A DNA stretch of 64,000 nucleotides from Rhizobiaceae bacterium (GTDB lineage Bacteria; Pseudomonadota; Alphaproteobacteria; Rhizobiales; Rhizobiaceae): NCBI GenBank assembly GCA_029233925.1, contig JARGOX010000006.1, positions 124,001 through 188,000 of the forward strand. The letters are read 5' to 3'. Position 1 is the stretch's first letter; each line of letters starts with the position of its first letter. A program made the translations under genes and the position numbers. Below are positions 1 to 8,423 of the stretch, piece after piece. Below the pieces are notes generated by a model. It did not search any database. It was not told the origin of the DNA and saw only the letters and a program-made list of their open reading frames with translations.

Positions 1-897
1 GAAATTCAAGGTTTTGAACAGTTTTTCGACAACGCCCAGAAACAGGCGCTTGACCGGATCAATGGAACTGGATGCGGAGACGAAAAGGCCGATCTTGTAC
101 TCGCTCAGCGCCTTCTGGGACAATTTGACGAATTTCAGTTCACCGCGCTCGATTTCACTCATGAAACCGATTTTTGTATAGATGCCCATGACCTGATTGG
201 ACAGGATTCCCTGTTTGGCAACAATCAGTGAATTGGTGAACAGATGCGTCGGCAGATGCACCGCAATGGAGGCCATTTCCTGATCGAGAATGGAGTTGCC
301 CGCACGCGCCTCGATGGTTCGCACCAGAGGGTATCCGCCAATATCGTCGATCGTCAGACTGGTGCGCTCGGCCAGGGGATGATCGGGGCGCATGATCAAT
401 CCGAAGGGCGTGGCCTTTTCTGCAAAAATGCGCACATCCGGATGGGAATCATTGGTAAAACTGATGCCTATGTCCGTCACGCCCGAGGCGACCGACTGTA
501 TGATCTCGTCGGGTTGTGCCGTGGTCACCGAAAGCGTGATGCCCGGATATTTGTCACTGAACTGGCCCAGCACTTCCGGCAATATGCCAAACGTCACGGA
601 ATCGAGCGTCTGGATGTTCAGGTGCCCGGTCCGAAGATCGCGGATGTCGTCGATGATCGTCTTGATCCGATCGAAATCATAAAGCGTCTTGCGACAGTGC
701 TCCAGCACGATCTTGCCCGCCGGTGTGATCTCCACACCCTCGGGTGAACGTTCGAACAAACGCACCCCCAGCATCTCTTCGATATTGATGATTTTGCGGT
801 TGACCGACGTGGACGAAACCTTCAGCAGATTGGCCGCTTTGCGGATCGAACCCTGGCGTGCAACTTCATCGAGATAGCGCAGAAACACCGTATGCAT
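1..897 (-). CDS. LysR-family transcriptional regulator (3' end outside window)
   Basis: This is a LysR-type DNA-binding regulator reading leftward off the window edge; 299 codons are visible, so only a few C-terminal residues should be missing. The N-terminal winged helix-turn-helix spans about residues 1-60 (GSIRKAANLLKVSSTSVNRK, then LFERSPEGVEITPAG), followed by the periplasmic-binding-like effector domain. The ATG at 897 is preceded by GGAGG seven bases upstream. It is divergent from the ABC transporter operon that starts at 1072, the usual arrangement for a LysR protein controlling its neighbour; that regulatory link is inferred. The inducer is unknown. Confidence 0.88.
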   Translation of the reverse strand, partial: MHTVFLRYLDEVARQGSIRKAANLLKVSSTSVNRKIINIEEMLGVRLFERSPEGVEITPAGKIVLEHCRKTLYDFDRIKTIIDDIRDLRTGHLNIQTLDSVTFGILPEVLGQFSDKYPGITLSVTTAQPDEIIQSVASGVTDIGISFTNDSHPDVRIFAEKATPFGLIMRPDHPLAERTSLTIDDIGGYPLVRTIEARAGNSILDQEMASIAVHLPTHLFTNSLIVAKQGILSNQVMGIYTKIGFMSEIERGELKFVKLSQKALSEYKIGLFVSASSSIDPVKRLFLGVVEKLFKTLNF

Positions 898-1071
898 TGC
901 ATCCTCCAGAGGGCGGTGCTTTTTTCGCACCACTGTTGGCTAAAATCGGCTCTTCATGCCTCACCCAAAAGTCTTTATAAGTCAAGTGGGCGAAAGAAGA
1001 GCAAACCAATGCTGCTTCCGCAAAGGCGGGGGCCTTCCGATTATGAACCACGCCCACAACCGGAGAACACA
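898..1071. promoter_or_regulatory. Divergent promoter region between LysR gene and ABC operon
   Basis: These 174 bases separate two divergent starts and must hold both promoters. LysR proteins normally bind here. I see a short repeated AAGTC/AGTC pair around TTTATA at roughly 970-985 but no convincing T-N11-A palindrome, so the operator itself is not located. The ribosome site GGAG at 1062-1065 serves the gene at 1072. Confidence 0.4.
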
Positions 1072-2115
1072 ATGTCACATAAGCCCAATAATCAAATTGC
1101 CAGACGCTCTGTCCTGAAAGGAATGGGGGTTGCAGCCGGCGCCGCCTTCACAGGAAGCATGCTGCATGTCGGCCAGGCCTTTTCCGCCGATGAATTCAAG
1201 GTGACCCTGCAACTGGGATGGCTTGCTTCAAATGGTATTCTTGGTGAAGTCGCCGCCGACAAGCTTGGATATTACGCCGATGAAGGCCTGAGCCTTGATA
1301 TTGTCGCAGGCGGGCCGAACATCGACGGTGTCGCTTCTGTTGCGTCAGGTCGTGCCAATCTTGGTTCCATCTCGTCCAGCCCATCTCTGATGCTGGCGCG
1401 CGCCGCCGGTATTCCGATCAAATGTATTGCTGCCGGTTATCAGCAGCATCCCTTTACCTATTTCTCTTTGAAGAAAAATCCGGTCAACAAACCGCAGGAC
1501 CTGATCGGCAAAAAGGTCGCGACAAATGGTACAGCCCGCATTCTGCTGGATGCCCTGCTTGCCAAAAACAACATCTCACCCGATGATGTGGAAGTGATCG
1601 TCGCCGGCAGCGACATGTCCGTTCTGATGACCGGCCAGGCCGATGTCGTGACCGGATGGACAACCAATGTCAATGCACTGTCCGTTCTGGGTGACCAGCG
1701 CGTGGATCTCAGCCTGTGGGACGCTGGTGTTCAGCTCTATGCCAATCCCTACTATGTCACAGACAGCACATTGGCTGAACATCAGGACAAGGTTGAAGCG
1801 ATGATCCGCGTCAGCGCCAAGGGCTGGGGATGGGTTTACAACAACCCGGAAAAAGCCTGCGAATATCTGGTGGAACGCTATCCAAATCTGGATCTGGAAA
1901 GCGAATTGAAGGCGGTCGGCCTGGTGGTTGACTATTCATTCAATGAAGTGACCAAGGAACAGGGTTGGGGCGCGATGAATGCCGCCAACTGGCAGGCGCA
2001 GATCGACGCCTATGATGCCCTCGGCCAGTTCAGCAGTGAGCCGCCAAAGGTTGACGACATGATGACGCTTTCCATTCTGGAAGCCACGGCTGCCAGCCGT
2101 CCGAAACTCGGATAA
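1072..2115 (+). CDS. ABC transporter substrate-binding protein, NitT/TauT (NMT1/THI5-like) family
   Basis: Periplasmic solute-binding protein of 347 residues. It opens with a twin-arginine signal (RRSVLKGMGVAAGAAF) and a cleavage region before SADEF, so export by Tat is likely. The mature part has the NMT1/THI5/SsuA pattern: an early LGW segment, then DGVASVASGRANLG and later GQADVVTGW. The open frame extends upstream to 892, but the ATG at 1072 has GGAG at 1062-1065 and places the signal at the N-terminus. It is the first gene of an importer with the ATPase and permease that follow within a few bases. This family carries nitrate, sulfonates, thiamine pyrimidine precursors and aromatic acids; the ligand here is not evident. 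Confidence 0.9.
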   Translation: MSHKPNNQIARRSVLKGMGVAAGAAFTGSMLHVGQAFSADEFKVTLQLGWLASNGILGEVAADKLGYYADEGLSLDIVAGGPNIDGVASVASGRANLGSISSSPSLMLARAAGIPIKCIAAGYQQHPFTYFSLKKNPVNKPQDLIGKKVATNGTARILLDALLAKNNISPDDVEVIVAGSDMSVLMTGQADVVTGWTTNVNALSVLGDQRVDLSLWDAGVQLYANPYYVTDSTLAEHQDKVEAMIRVSAKGWGWVYNNPEKACEYLVERYPNLDLESELKAVGLVVDYSFNEVTKEQGWGAMNAANWQAQIDAYDALGQFSSEPPKVDDMMTLSILEATAASRPKLG

Positions 2116-2120
2116 CGGCC

Positions 2121-2924
2121 ATGTCCGTTAACGAAACGGCTCAAACACAAGCAACCGGGTTTTCCCCGGTTGCCGCATCACTGAAAAACGCCTCCGTCCG
2201 TTTTGGCTCATTTACAGCGATCGAAAACCTGAGTCTCGACATTGAAGAAGGCGCTTTTTACACGATTTTGGGGCCATCCGGTTGCGGCAAGTCAACCATG
2301 CTCCGGCTGGTATCGGATCTCATTCCCGCAGCATCCGGGGACGTGCGCATTTTCGGCAAGACGACCGAAGAAGCCAGAATCGCGCGCGAATTTGCCTTTG
2401 TGTTTCAGGATTCCACTTTGTTGCCCTGGCGCACTGCACTGGCCAATGTCGAGCTGCCCCTCGAAATGGGCCGCAAGCGCGGGGTAAAAATTCCGCTCAG
2501 CGACAAGTCGCCAATGGAACTACTGGAACTTGTTGGCCTCAAGGGGCGTGAAAACGCCCTGCCCCATGAATTGTCCGGCGGAATGCGCCAGCGTGTCGCC
2601 ATTGCCAGGGCTCTGGTCTGCAAGCCGAAATTGCTGCTGATGGATGAGCCATTTGGCGCGCTGGACGAGATGACCCGCGACCATCTCAATTTGCAACTGC
2701 TGCAAATCTGGAAAGAAACCGGCGTGACAATTCTTTTTGTTACCCATTCAATACCCGAAGCCGTTTTCCTTGGGCAAAAGGTGTTGATGCTTCAGGCGCA
2801 TCCCGGAAGGCTGAAGGAGATCGTTGATATCGACCTGCCGCACCCAAGGCAGATCAAGCTTCGCGATACAGCCCCCTTTACGCGTTATACCGCGCATCTG
2901 CGTGAACTTCTGGAGACATGCTGA
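2121..2924 (+). CDS. ABC transporter ATP-binding protein (NitT/TauT type)
   Basis: Cytoplasmic ATPase subunit of the importer, 267 residues. All nucleotide-binding motifs are present: Walker A GPSGCGKST near residue 54, Q-loop in FAFVFQDSTLLPWR, signature LSGGMRQR, Walker B LLLMDEPFGALDE and the switch histidine in FVTHSIPEA. The LPWRT context is typical of SsuB/TauB-like ATPases. It starts five bases after the binding protein and overlaps the permease start, consistent with one transcript. Confidence 0.92.
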   Translation: MSVNETAQTQATGFSPVAASLKNASVRFGSFTAIENLSLDIEEGAFYTILGPSGCGKSTMLRLVSDLIPAASGDVRIFGKTTEEARIAREFAFVFQDSTLLPWRTALANVELPLEMGRKRGVKIPLSDKSPMELLELVGLKGRENALPHELSGGMRQRVAIARALVCKPKLLLMDEPFGALDEMTRDHLNLQLLQIWKETGVTILFVTHSIPEAVFLGQKVLMLQAHPGRLKEIVDIDLPHPRQIKLRDTAPFTRYTAHLRELLETC

Positions 2925-3760
2925 TGACCATGGTGGAAAAAGCAGACCTTGCAGAGCCGAATGAAACGGAACTGGCCGCAAAAATCGATGCCGAGCAAGT
3001 GCGGATGGAACGGCGCCGCAAGATCGAAGCCTTCCTGATACCTATGACGACAGTCGTCAGTCTGCTGTTGATCTGGCAGTTTGGCGTGCGTTATTTCGAA
3101 GTGCCGATGTATATCGCACCGGCACCCAGCGATGTTGGAGCGGCTTTGATCAAGCAGTTTCCGCTTTTGCTGACAAATTTCTGGCCGACGTTTTATGAGA
3201 GTGTTCTGGGCTTTTTTGTCGGCAATCTGGCCGCTGTTTGCATCGCCGTCGCCTTTGTACACAACAAGACGGTGCAAAAAGCGTTTTTCCCGATTGCGGT
3301 ATTCATCAACACCATACCGATCCTTGCCGTAGCGCCGATATTGATACTGATACTTGGTCCGGGTCTTTCGGCAAAGATCGTCATTGTGTCGCTGATTTGC
3401 TTCTTTCCGACGCTTGTCAACATGGTGCGCGGCCTGCAGGCCGTAAGCCCGCAAGCGCTGGAGCTGGCACGCATTCTGTCAGCGACAAAATCGGAGATTT
3501 TCTGGAAAATGCGCCTGCCTTCATCGCTTCCCTTTCTGTTCTCGGCACTCAAGATCGCCGCCACGACAAGTGTTATCGGGGCAATCGTCGGTGAATGGGT
3601 TGGAGCGGATGTCGGGCTCGGTGCATTGATCCTGGATTCCTCATTCAATTTCCGGGCAGCGCTGCTTTACGCCACAGTGTTCATGTCTTCCGGACTATCG
3701 GTGATCCTCTTTGCATCGGTCACCATCGCAGAGCGTCTGATTGTTCGCTGGCATACGTAA
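2924..3760 (+). CDS. ABC transporter permease (NitT/TauT type)
   Basis: Inner-membrane permease of 278 residues with about six hydrophobic segments after a charged N-terminal stretch of some 45 residues (EQVRMERRRKIE). The EAA-type loop that docks to the ATPase is visible around ALELARILSATKSEIFWKMR. An earlier ATG at 2918 is possible, but GGAG at 2912-2915 stands eight bases from the ATG at 2924 and only two from the one at 2918, so 2924 is preferred; it overlaps the ATPase stop. It completes the transporter 1072-3760. Confidence 0.88.
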   Translation: MTMVEKADLAEPNETELAAKIDAEQVRMERRRKIEAFLIPMTTVVSLLLIWQFGVRYFEVPMYIAPAPSDVGAALIKQFPLLLTNFWPTFYESVLGFFVGNLAAVCIAVAFVHNKTVQKAFFPIAVFINTIPILAVAPILILILGPGLSAKIVIVSLICFFPTLVNMVRGLQAVSPQALELARILSATKSEIFWKMRLPSSLPFLFSALKIAATTSVIGAIVGEWVGADVGLGALILDSSFNFRAALLYATVFMSSGLSVILFASVTIAERLIVRWHT

Positions 3761-3834
3761 AAGACTGTAAATTATCATTTTAATGCATCCGACACCCTGA
3801 TCGGCAGGGCGGCTGCACCCATAGGAGCAACACA

Positions 3835-5199
3835 ATGGCTGAACAGACCAAAGAATATGTCTTGTCATCAAGTCAGCAAATACCCGTCGTGGCATCCACG
3901 GATGTGGTGGTTATCGGTGCCGGTCCGGCCGGATTGACAGCAGCGGTTTCGGCCGCCCGCAACGGCTGTTCCGTCACCCTGCTGGAGCGCTATCACCATC
4001 TGGGTGGCATGGCATCCGGTGGCATGGTGCTGGTGCTCGATGACATGGTCAACGAGGGCAATGAGATTGTCACAACCGGCATCGTCAACGAGTTTGTCGA
4101 TCGCATGGTCAAACAGGACGGGGCCGTCTTCCCGCCCCGCGATGAATGCCTGACCAATTGGGACATGTGGCAGAAATGGTCCCGCTGGGGCTGCATCGAC
4201 TTCCACAAGACCGGCATGCCGCAGCCGATCATTCATGCCGTGGCATTCGACCCCGATGCATGGAAACGCGTCAGTCTGGATCTGGTCGTTGAGGCCGGTG
4301 TCAATCTGCGCCTGCACAGCTGGTTTTCCGAGGCGCTTGTCGAGAACGGCAAGGTTACGGGCGTCATCTGCCAGACAAAATTGGGCCGTCAGGCAATCCG
4401 TGCCGATATGGTCATTGATGCGACAGGCGATCTCGATGTCGCATCCTCCGCCGGTGCATCCTTCATCAACGGCCAATATATCGTCACAACCGTCTTCCGC
4501 CTGATGGATGTGGATACGGACAAGGCCGAAGCCTATGAATACGCCAACCCAGAGGCCTACAAGAAGCTTGACCGCGAAGCCCGTCGCCGTATCGGTGGCG
4601 CCTGGGGCATGTGGTGGCTGAAAACACCGCTTCCAGGTGTCGTTTGGTGCAACTGCCCACACATGTCCGGTTATGACGGTCTGTCGCCCGAAGACATGCT
4701 CGGCGCCGAGATTGAAGGCCGCGAGCGCATGATGAATCTGCTGCACTTTGCCCGTGAAAACATACCCGGTTTCGAAAACGCCCGCATGCTGGGCGCCGCC
4801 GAACAATTGGGCATCCGCCAGACACGCCTCTTGAAGGGCGAATATGTAGTCACCAAGAAGGACGTTGCCAGCCGCCGGCACTTTGCCGACAGCGTATGCC
4901 GTGGGCGCGATTACTACACGCCCTACCGGGCGCTGCTTCCCAAGGGCATCGACAATCTGATTGTCGCCGGCCGGCACTATTCGGTCGATAGCGACGCCCA
5001 GAAACTGTCCCGGGAAATTCCCCCCTGCATGTCGCAGGGTGAGGCAGCTGGCGTGGCCGTTGCGCTGGCGCTCAACAGCAACAAGGCCCTGCGCGATGTA
5101 GACGCCAAACTGATCCAGAAGCAGATGCGCGCTCAGGGGGCTGATCCAGGCGATATCCCCTCGGCCAATGCGCTTGTCGAAGACGCGATTTCTGCGTGA
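3835..5199 (+). CDS. FAD-dependent oxidoreductase (FAD_oxidored-like)
   Basis: Flavoprotein of 454 residues. The dinucleotide-binding motif VVVIGAGPAGLTAAVSAAR lies near residue 25, followed by the acidic strand end LLER and HHLGGMASGGM. A second FAD-contact region appears near the C-terminus (GIDNLIVAGRHYSVDSDA, then SQGEAAGVAVALAL). AGGAG sits seven bases before the ATG. The fold fits the FAD_oxidored group, which acts on varied C-H or C-N bonds; the substrate is not readable from sequence. With a 7Fe-type ferredoxin four genes downstream, electron transfer from this flavin to ferredoxin is a reasonable inference. Confidence 0.82.
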   Translation: MAEQTKEYVLSSSQQIPVVASTDVVVIGAGPAGLTAAVSAARNGCSVTLLERYHHLGGMASGGMVLVLDDMVNEGNEIVTTGIVNEFVDRMVKQDGAVFPPRDECLTNWDMWQKWSRWGCIDFHKTGMPQPIIHAVAFDPDAWKRVSLDLVVEAGVNLRLHSWFSEALVENGKVTGVICQTKLGRQAIRADMVIDATGDLDVASSAGASFINGQYIVTTVFRLMDVDTDKAEAYEYANPEAYKKLDREARRRIGGAWGMWWLKTPLPGVVWCNCPHMSGYDGLSPEDMLGAEIEGRERMMNLLHFARENIPGFENARMLGAAEQLGIRQTRLLKGEYVVTKKDVASRRHFADSVCRGRDYYTPYRALLPKGIDNLIVAGRHYSVDSDAQKLSREIPPCMSQGEAAGVAVALALNSNKALRDVDAKLIQKQMRAQGADPGDIPSANALVEDAISA

Positions 5200-5209
5200 G
5201 GAGAATGAC

Positions 5210-6385
5210 ATGACAACTGAACAAAATCTGCCCCTTGAGGGCGTTCGCATTCTCGATTTCACTCAGGTGATGCTTGGACCCTGCGCCACCCAGATGCTGG
5301 GTGACTTTGGTGCCGACGTGATCAAGGTGGAGCGCCCTGGATCGGGTGATCTTTCGCGCAACTTTTTTGGCGAAAGTTCTGAAATTGCGATGAACAATGC
5401 GGTTTTCTCCTCATTGAACCGCAACAAACGTTCCATCGCGATCGATACGAAATCCGAATCCGGCAAGAAGATGGTCTATGACCTCGTGCTGCAATCCGAC
5501 GTGGTGGTAGACAATTTCCGTGCCGGTGTCATGGACCGGCTGGGCTTCGGCTACGAGGCCTTGAGCAAAATCAATCCGCGCATCATCTGCGCATCGGGCA
5601 CCGGATTTGGCGAAAAGGGCCCCTATGCCCACAAGGGCGGACAGGATGTCCTGGCGCAGGCCATGAGCGGCGTGATGGAAAAGACCTCCGATCCGTCCAT
5701 TCCGCGTTCCATCTATCCCACTACATTGTGCGACTACACCGCAGGCATGCATCTTGTTCAGGGCATATTGGCCTCTCTCCTGCACCGGGAAAAAACCGGC
5801 CAGGGCCAGAAGGTCGGCGTTTCGCTCTACGACTCGATGATCGCCATGCAGATGCAGGAAGCGGCCCAATGGAGCAAACACCGCGAAGTGCTCAACTGGG
5901 CAGCCATGCCATTGACCGGGGTCTTCGATACGACGGACGGTTCTTTGGTGGTGGTTGGCGCCTTCAAGGTCAATCCCCTTCAGGACATCTGTAATGCCCT
6001 GGAGATTGAAGACATCTCACCGCTCTATCCCGATCTGGCCTCACAGCGTGAAAACAAGCCCTATCTTCAGGAACTGTTCCACAAAACCTTTGCCACCAAT
6101 ACCACCGAATACTGGCTGCAGCGGCTCGAGGCACAGGACCTTCTTTGTGCACCGGTTCGCTCGCTGGGTGACGCCCTTGCTGATCCGCAGACGGCCATCA
6201 ACGAGATGCTGATGGAGATGGATCATCCCACCCTGGGTGAAGTGACCTTTGTCGGCTCTCCCGTTCACATGAGCAATGCACGGCCGAAACTGCGCCACAC
6301 GCCTCCGAAACTGGGAGAACACACCGATGAAATCATCGATGAATTCGGTCTCTTCTCGCAATCTGACGAAAAGCTGGCGATATGA
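5210..6385 (+). CDS. Class III CoA-transferase (CaiB/BaiF family)
   Basis: Family III CoA-transferase, 391 residues, moving CoA between acids. It begins with the characteristic PLEGVRILDFTQV and GDFGADVIKVERPGSGD. The catalytic aspartate corresponds to D175 in LCDYTAGMH, followed by TGQGQKVGVSL. The frame is open upstream to 5168, but GGAG at 5200-5203 stands six bases before the ATG at 5210. It overlaps the enoyl-CoA hydratase by ATGA, so the acid is probably activated to a CoA thioester and then hydrated. The acid is unknown. Confidence 0.9.
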   Translation: MTTEQNLPLEGVRILDFTQVMLGPCATQMLGDFGADVIKVERPGSGDLSRNFFGESSEIAMNNAVFSSLNRNKRSIAIDTKSESGKKMVYDLVLQSDVVVDNFRAGVMDRLGFGYEALSKINPRIICASGTGFGEKGPYAHKGGQDVLAQAMSGVMEKTSDPSIPRSIYPTTLCDYTAGMHLVQGILASLLHREKTGQGQKVGVSLYDSMIAMQMQEAAQWSKHREVLNWAAMPLTGVFDTTDGSLVVVGAFKVNPLQDICNALEIEDISPLYPDLASQRENKPYLQELFHKTFATNTTEYWLQRLEAQDLLCAPVRSLGDALADPQTAINEMLMEMDHPTLGEVTFVGSPVHMSNARPKLRHTPPKLGEHTDEIIDEFGLFSQSDEKLAI

Positions 6386-7158
6386 GTGTCCTGTTTGAAA
6401 TTGAAGATGGCATTGCAAATGTGACCATCAACCGGCCTGAGCGGATGAATGCGGTAGATCCTGCGACAGAGACAGAGCTGGAGCGGATCTGGGCCGAGAT
6501 CGAAGCTGATGAAGCCATCCGATGTGTGGTGCTGACCGGCGCCGGTGATCGGGCATTTAGTGCCGGTGCCGACATGAAATCCGATTCGGGCAAGTCGGGT
6601 CTGGAATATTGGGCATCCCTCAACCCCAACGGGTTTGGCGGCATAGCCATGCGGCAAAGCCTGAATGTGCCGGTGATCGCGCGGGTCAACGGCCTGGCGT
6701 TGGGTGGCGGCATGGAGATGGTCCTTGGTTGTGACATCATCATCGCGTCGCAAACCGCACGATTCGGTCTGCCGGAAGCCAAGGTGGGACGCCTGCCGCT
6801 GGATGGTGGCATGGTCATGCTGCAAAGGCTGATCCCGGAAAAGATCGCTGCCGGCCTGATGCTGACCGGGCGCATGATGTCGGCACAGGACGCCGCCGCC
6901 TATGGGCTGGTCAACGCCGTGGTTCCTGCCGAAAAGCTGGACGAGGAAGTCCAGTCCTGGGCACAGGACATTGCCTCCTGTGCACCGCTGTCGATCAAGG
7001 CCATAAAGGCCACCATCCGCAAAACCGGCCACCTCACCCCCCATGAAGCCCGCGCCCTGTCCATGCCGGAACTGATTACCGCCCTGGAATCGGAAGACGC
7101 AAAAGAGGGTGTGACCGCATTTCGGGAAAAACGTGCACCTCAATGGCGGGGATGTTAG
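6382..7158 (+). CDS. Enoyl-CoA hydratase/isomerase family protein
   Basis: Crotonase-fold protein of 258 residues. The oxyanion-hole segment AFSAGADMKSD and the second one NGLALGGGMEMVLGCD are present, with glutamates matching both catalytic positions of classical hydratases (GGGME and GLPEAKVGRLP). It should add water to, or isomerise, an enoyl-CoA made from the CoA-transferase product. The start overlaps the previous stop (ATGA at 6382-6385). Crotonases also do other CoA chemistry, so the exact reaction is open. Confidence 0.88.
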   Translation: MSVLFEIEDGIANVTINRPERMNAVDPATETELERIWAEIEADEAIRCVVLTGAGDRAFSAGADMKSDSGKSGLEYWASLNPNGFGGIAMRQSLNVPVIARVNGLALGGGMEMVLGCDIIIASQTARFGLPEAKVGRLPLDGGMVMLQRLIPEKIAAGLMLTGRMMSAQDAAAYGLVNAVVPAEKLDEEVQSWAQDIASCAPLSIKAIKATIRKTGHLTPHEARALSMPELITALESEDAKEGVTAFREKRAPQWRGC

Positions 7159-7167
7159 GAGACTGGC

Positions 7168-7530
7168 GTGGCACTCATCATCAACGCTGAATGTATCGAC
7201 ATCAAGGACGGCGAATGCACGGTTGTGTGTCCGGTCGACTGTATCTATGAAGGCACACGGATGTTTTACATCCACCCAACCGAGTGTATAGAATGCGGTT
7301 TGTGTGAGAGTGTTTGTCCGGTCGATGCCATACGCTACGATGACGAGGTCACACCGGAGGAAGAAATTTACGTGACAATCAACCGAGAATATTTTGAAGT
7401 AACCGGATTGGGCAGTCCCGGTGGCTGGGATCGCACGGCCCCGGCGGCGGTTGATCATCCGATTGTCGCAGCCGCGCCACCAAACAAGACCACCGTTGAA
7501 ACCGCATTGAATGAGGAAAACAATACATGA
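7168..7530 (+). CDS. Ferredoxin, 7Fe (3Fe-4S/4Fe-4S) type
   Basis: Small iron-sulfur protein of 120 residues. Cysteines at 9, 17, 21, 25, 40, 43, 46 and 50 match the FdxA/FdI layout. The second cysteine of the usual N-terminal CxxC is Ile12 here; the corresponding residue is not a ligand in 7Fe ferredoxins, so one 3Fe-4S and one 4Fe-4S cluster are expected. The conserved YEG and HPTECIECGLCE segments are present. It starts with GTG behind AGGAG, which overlaps the previous stop. The tail after residue 75 is unlike short FdxA proteins and ends in an NKTTVET stretch. It is likely the electron carrier for the flavoprotein at 3835. Confidence 0.88.
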   Translation: MALIINAECIDIKDGECTVVCPVDCIYEGTRMFYIHPTECIECGLCESVCPVDAIRYDDEVTPEEEIYVTINREYFEVTGLGSPGGWDRTAPAAVDHPIVAAAPPNKTTVETALNEENNT

Positions 7531-8405
7531 GGGGCGTTGTCGCAGCTGTACCAACACCGATCACCGACACAGGCGCACCTGTTGAGGACCTGTATCTGGC
7601 CCACTGCCAATGGCTGCTTGCCAATGGTTGTGACGGTCTCAACATATTGGGCTCCACCGGTGAGGCGAATTCCTTTGACGGCAAAGCCAGAAAAACGGTC
7701 ATGAGATGGGCTGCCGGCGCACTGGACCGCTCCCGCCTGATGGTGGGCACCGGAACACCATCGCTTGCGGAAACCATTGACCTGACAAGCTTTGCCGATG
7801 AACTGGGCTATGAAATAGCGCTGGTATTGCCACCTTACTACTACAAGCCTTTGTCAGATGACGGATTGTTTGCCTGGTATGCGCGCTTGCATGAGGCGCT
7901 ACACGGTCGCAAGATCCAGATCTATTTCTACAATTACCCCCAGATGACCGGGCTGAACATTCCTGTTTCTGTCATCGAGCGGCTGCACAAAACCTGGCCG
8001 GATCGCTTCAAGGGCATCAAGGATTCATCCGGGAAGCTGGAATATTGTCGCGAACTGACTGCTTTGCTGCCTGATCTGGCTGTTTTTCCCAGTTCGGAAG
8101 TCGCGCTGAGCGAAGCCGCCCAGTTCGGCTATGCCGGCTGTATTTCCGCCACTGCAAACCAAACATCTTCCCTGTCGGCCCAACTTTGGTCTGATCGTGA
8201 AAATCCGGATGCGGCGCTGGTCGAGAAAATCAGCAAAATACGATCAACAGTCGCCAGTCAGCCTCTGATCCCGGCGGTAAAATATCTTGTATCACTGCAA
8301 TCAGGTCACAGTCAGTGGCAACATGTGATACCACCCTTTCTTGAACTGGATGAGGCGCAGAAATCCGCCCTTGCAGAAATCACCGATCATCTCGTAACTG
8401 TCTGA
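7527..8405 (+). CDS. Dihydrodipicolinate synthase (DapA/NanA) family aldolase or dehydratase
   Basis: TIM-barrel lyase of 292 residues. It carries the family hallmarks: LNILGSTGEANSF near residue 40 (GxxGE), the tyrosine in FYNYPQMTG and the Schiff-base lysine in FKGIKDSSGK. Start overlaps the ferredoxin stop by ATGA. It is unlikely to be the lysine-pathway enzyme because it sits in a catabolic operon beside an aldehyde dehydrogenase. A keto-deoxy-sugar-acid dehydratase feeding a 2-oxoglutarate semialdehyde dehydrogenase is one known pairing of these families; a retro-aldolase releasing pyruvate plus an aldehyde is another. Sequence alone does not choose. Confidence 0.85.
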   Translation: MRGVVAAVPTPITDTGAPVEDLYLAHCQWLLANGCDGLNILGSTGEANSFDGKARKTVMRWAAGALDRSRLMVGTGTPSLAETIDLTSFADELGYEIALVLPPYYYKPLSDDGLFAWYARLHEALHGRKIQIYFYNYPQMTGLNIPVSVIERLHKTWPDRFKGIKDSSGKLEYCRELTALLPDLAVFPSSEVALSEAAQFGYAGCISATANQTSSLSAQLWSDRENPDAALVEKISKIRSTVASQPLIPAVKYLVSLQSGHSQWQHVIPPFLELDEAQKSALAEITDHLVTV

Positions 8406-8423
8406 TAAATTCTGAGGAAAAAA

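Noticed and set aside
1072-3760. Thiamine-precursor (HMP) uptake system
   Set aside because: The binding protein belongs to the THI5-like superfamily, but no TPP riboswitch or thi gene is visible, and the downstream enzymes are catabolic.
3868-5262. 464-residue open frame opposite the FAD oxidoreductase
   Set aside because: It mirrors a clear flavoprotein gene on the other strand, shows no family motif, and arises from codon bias in the real gene.
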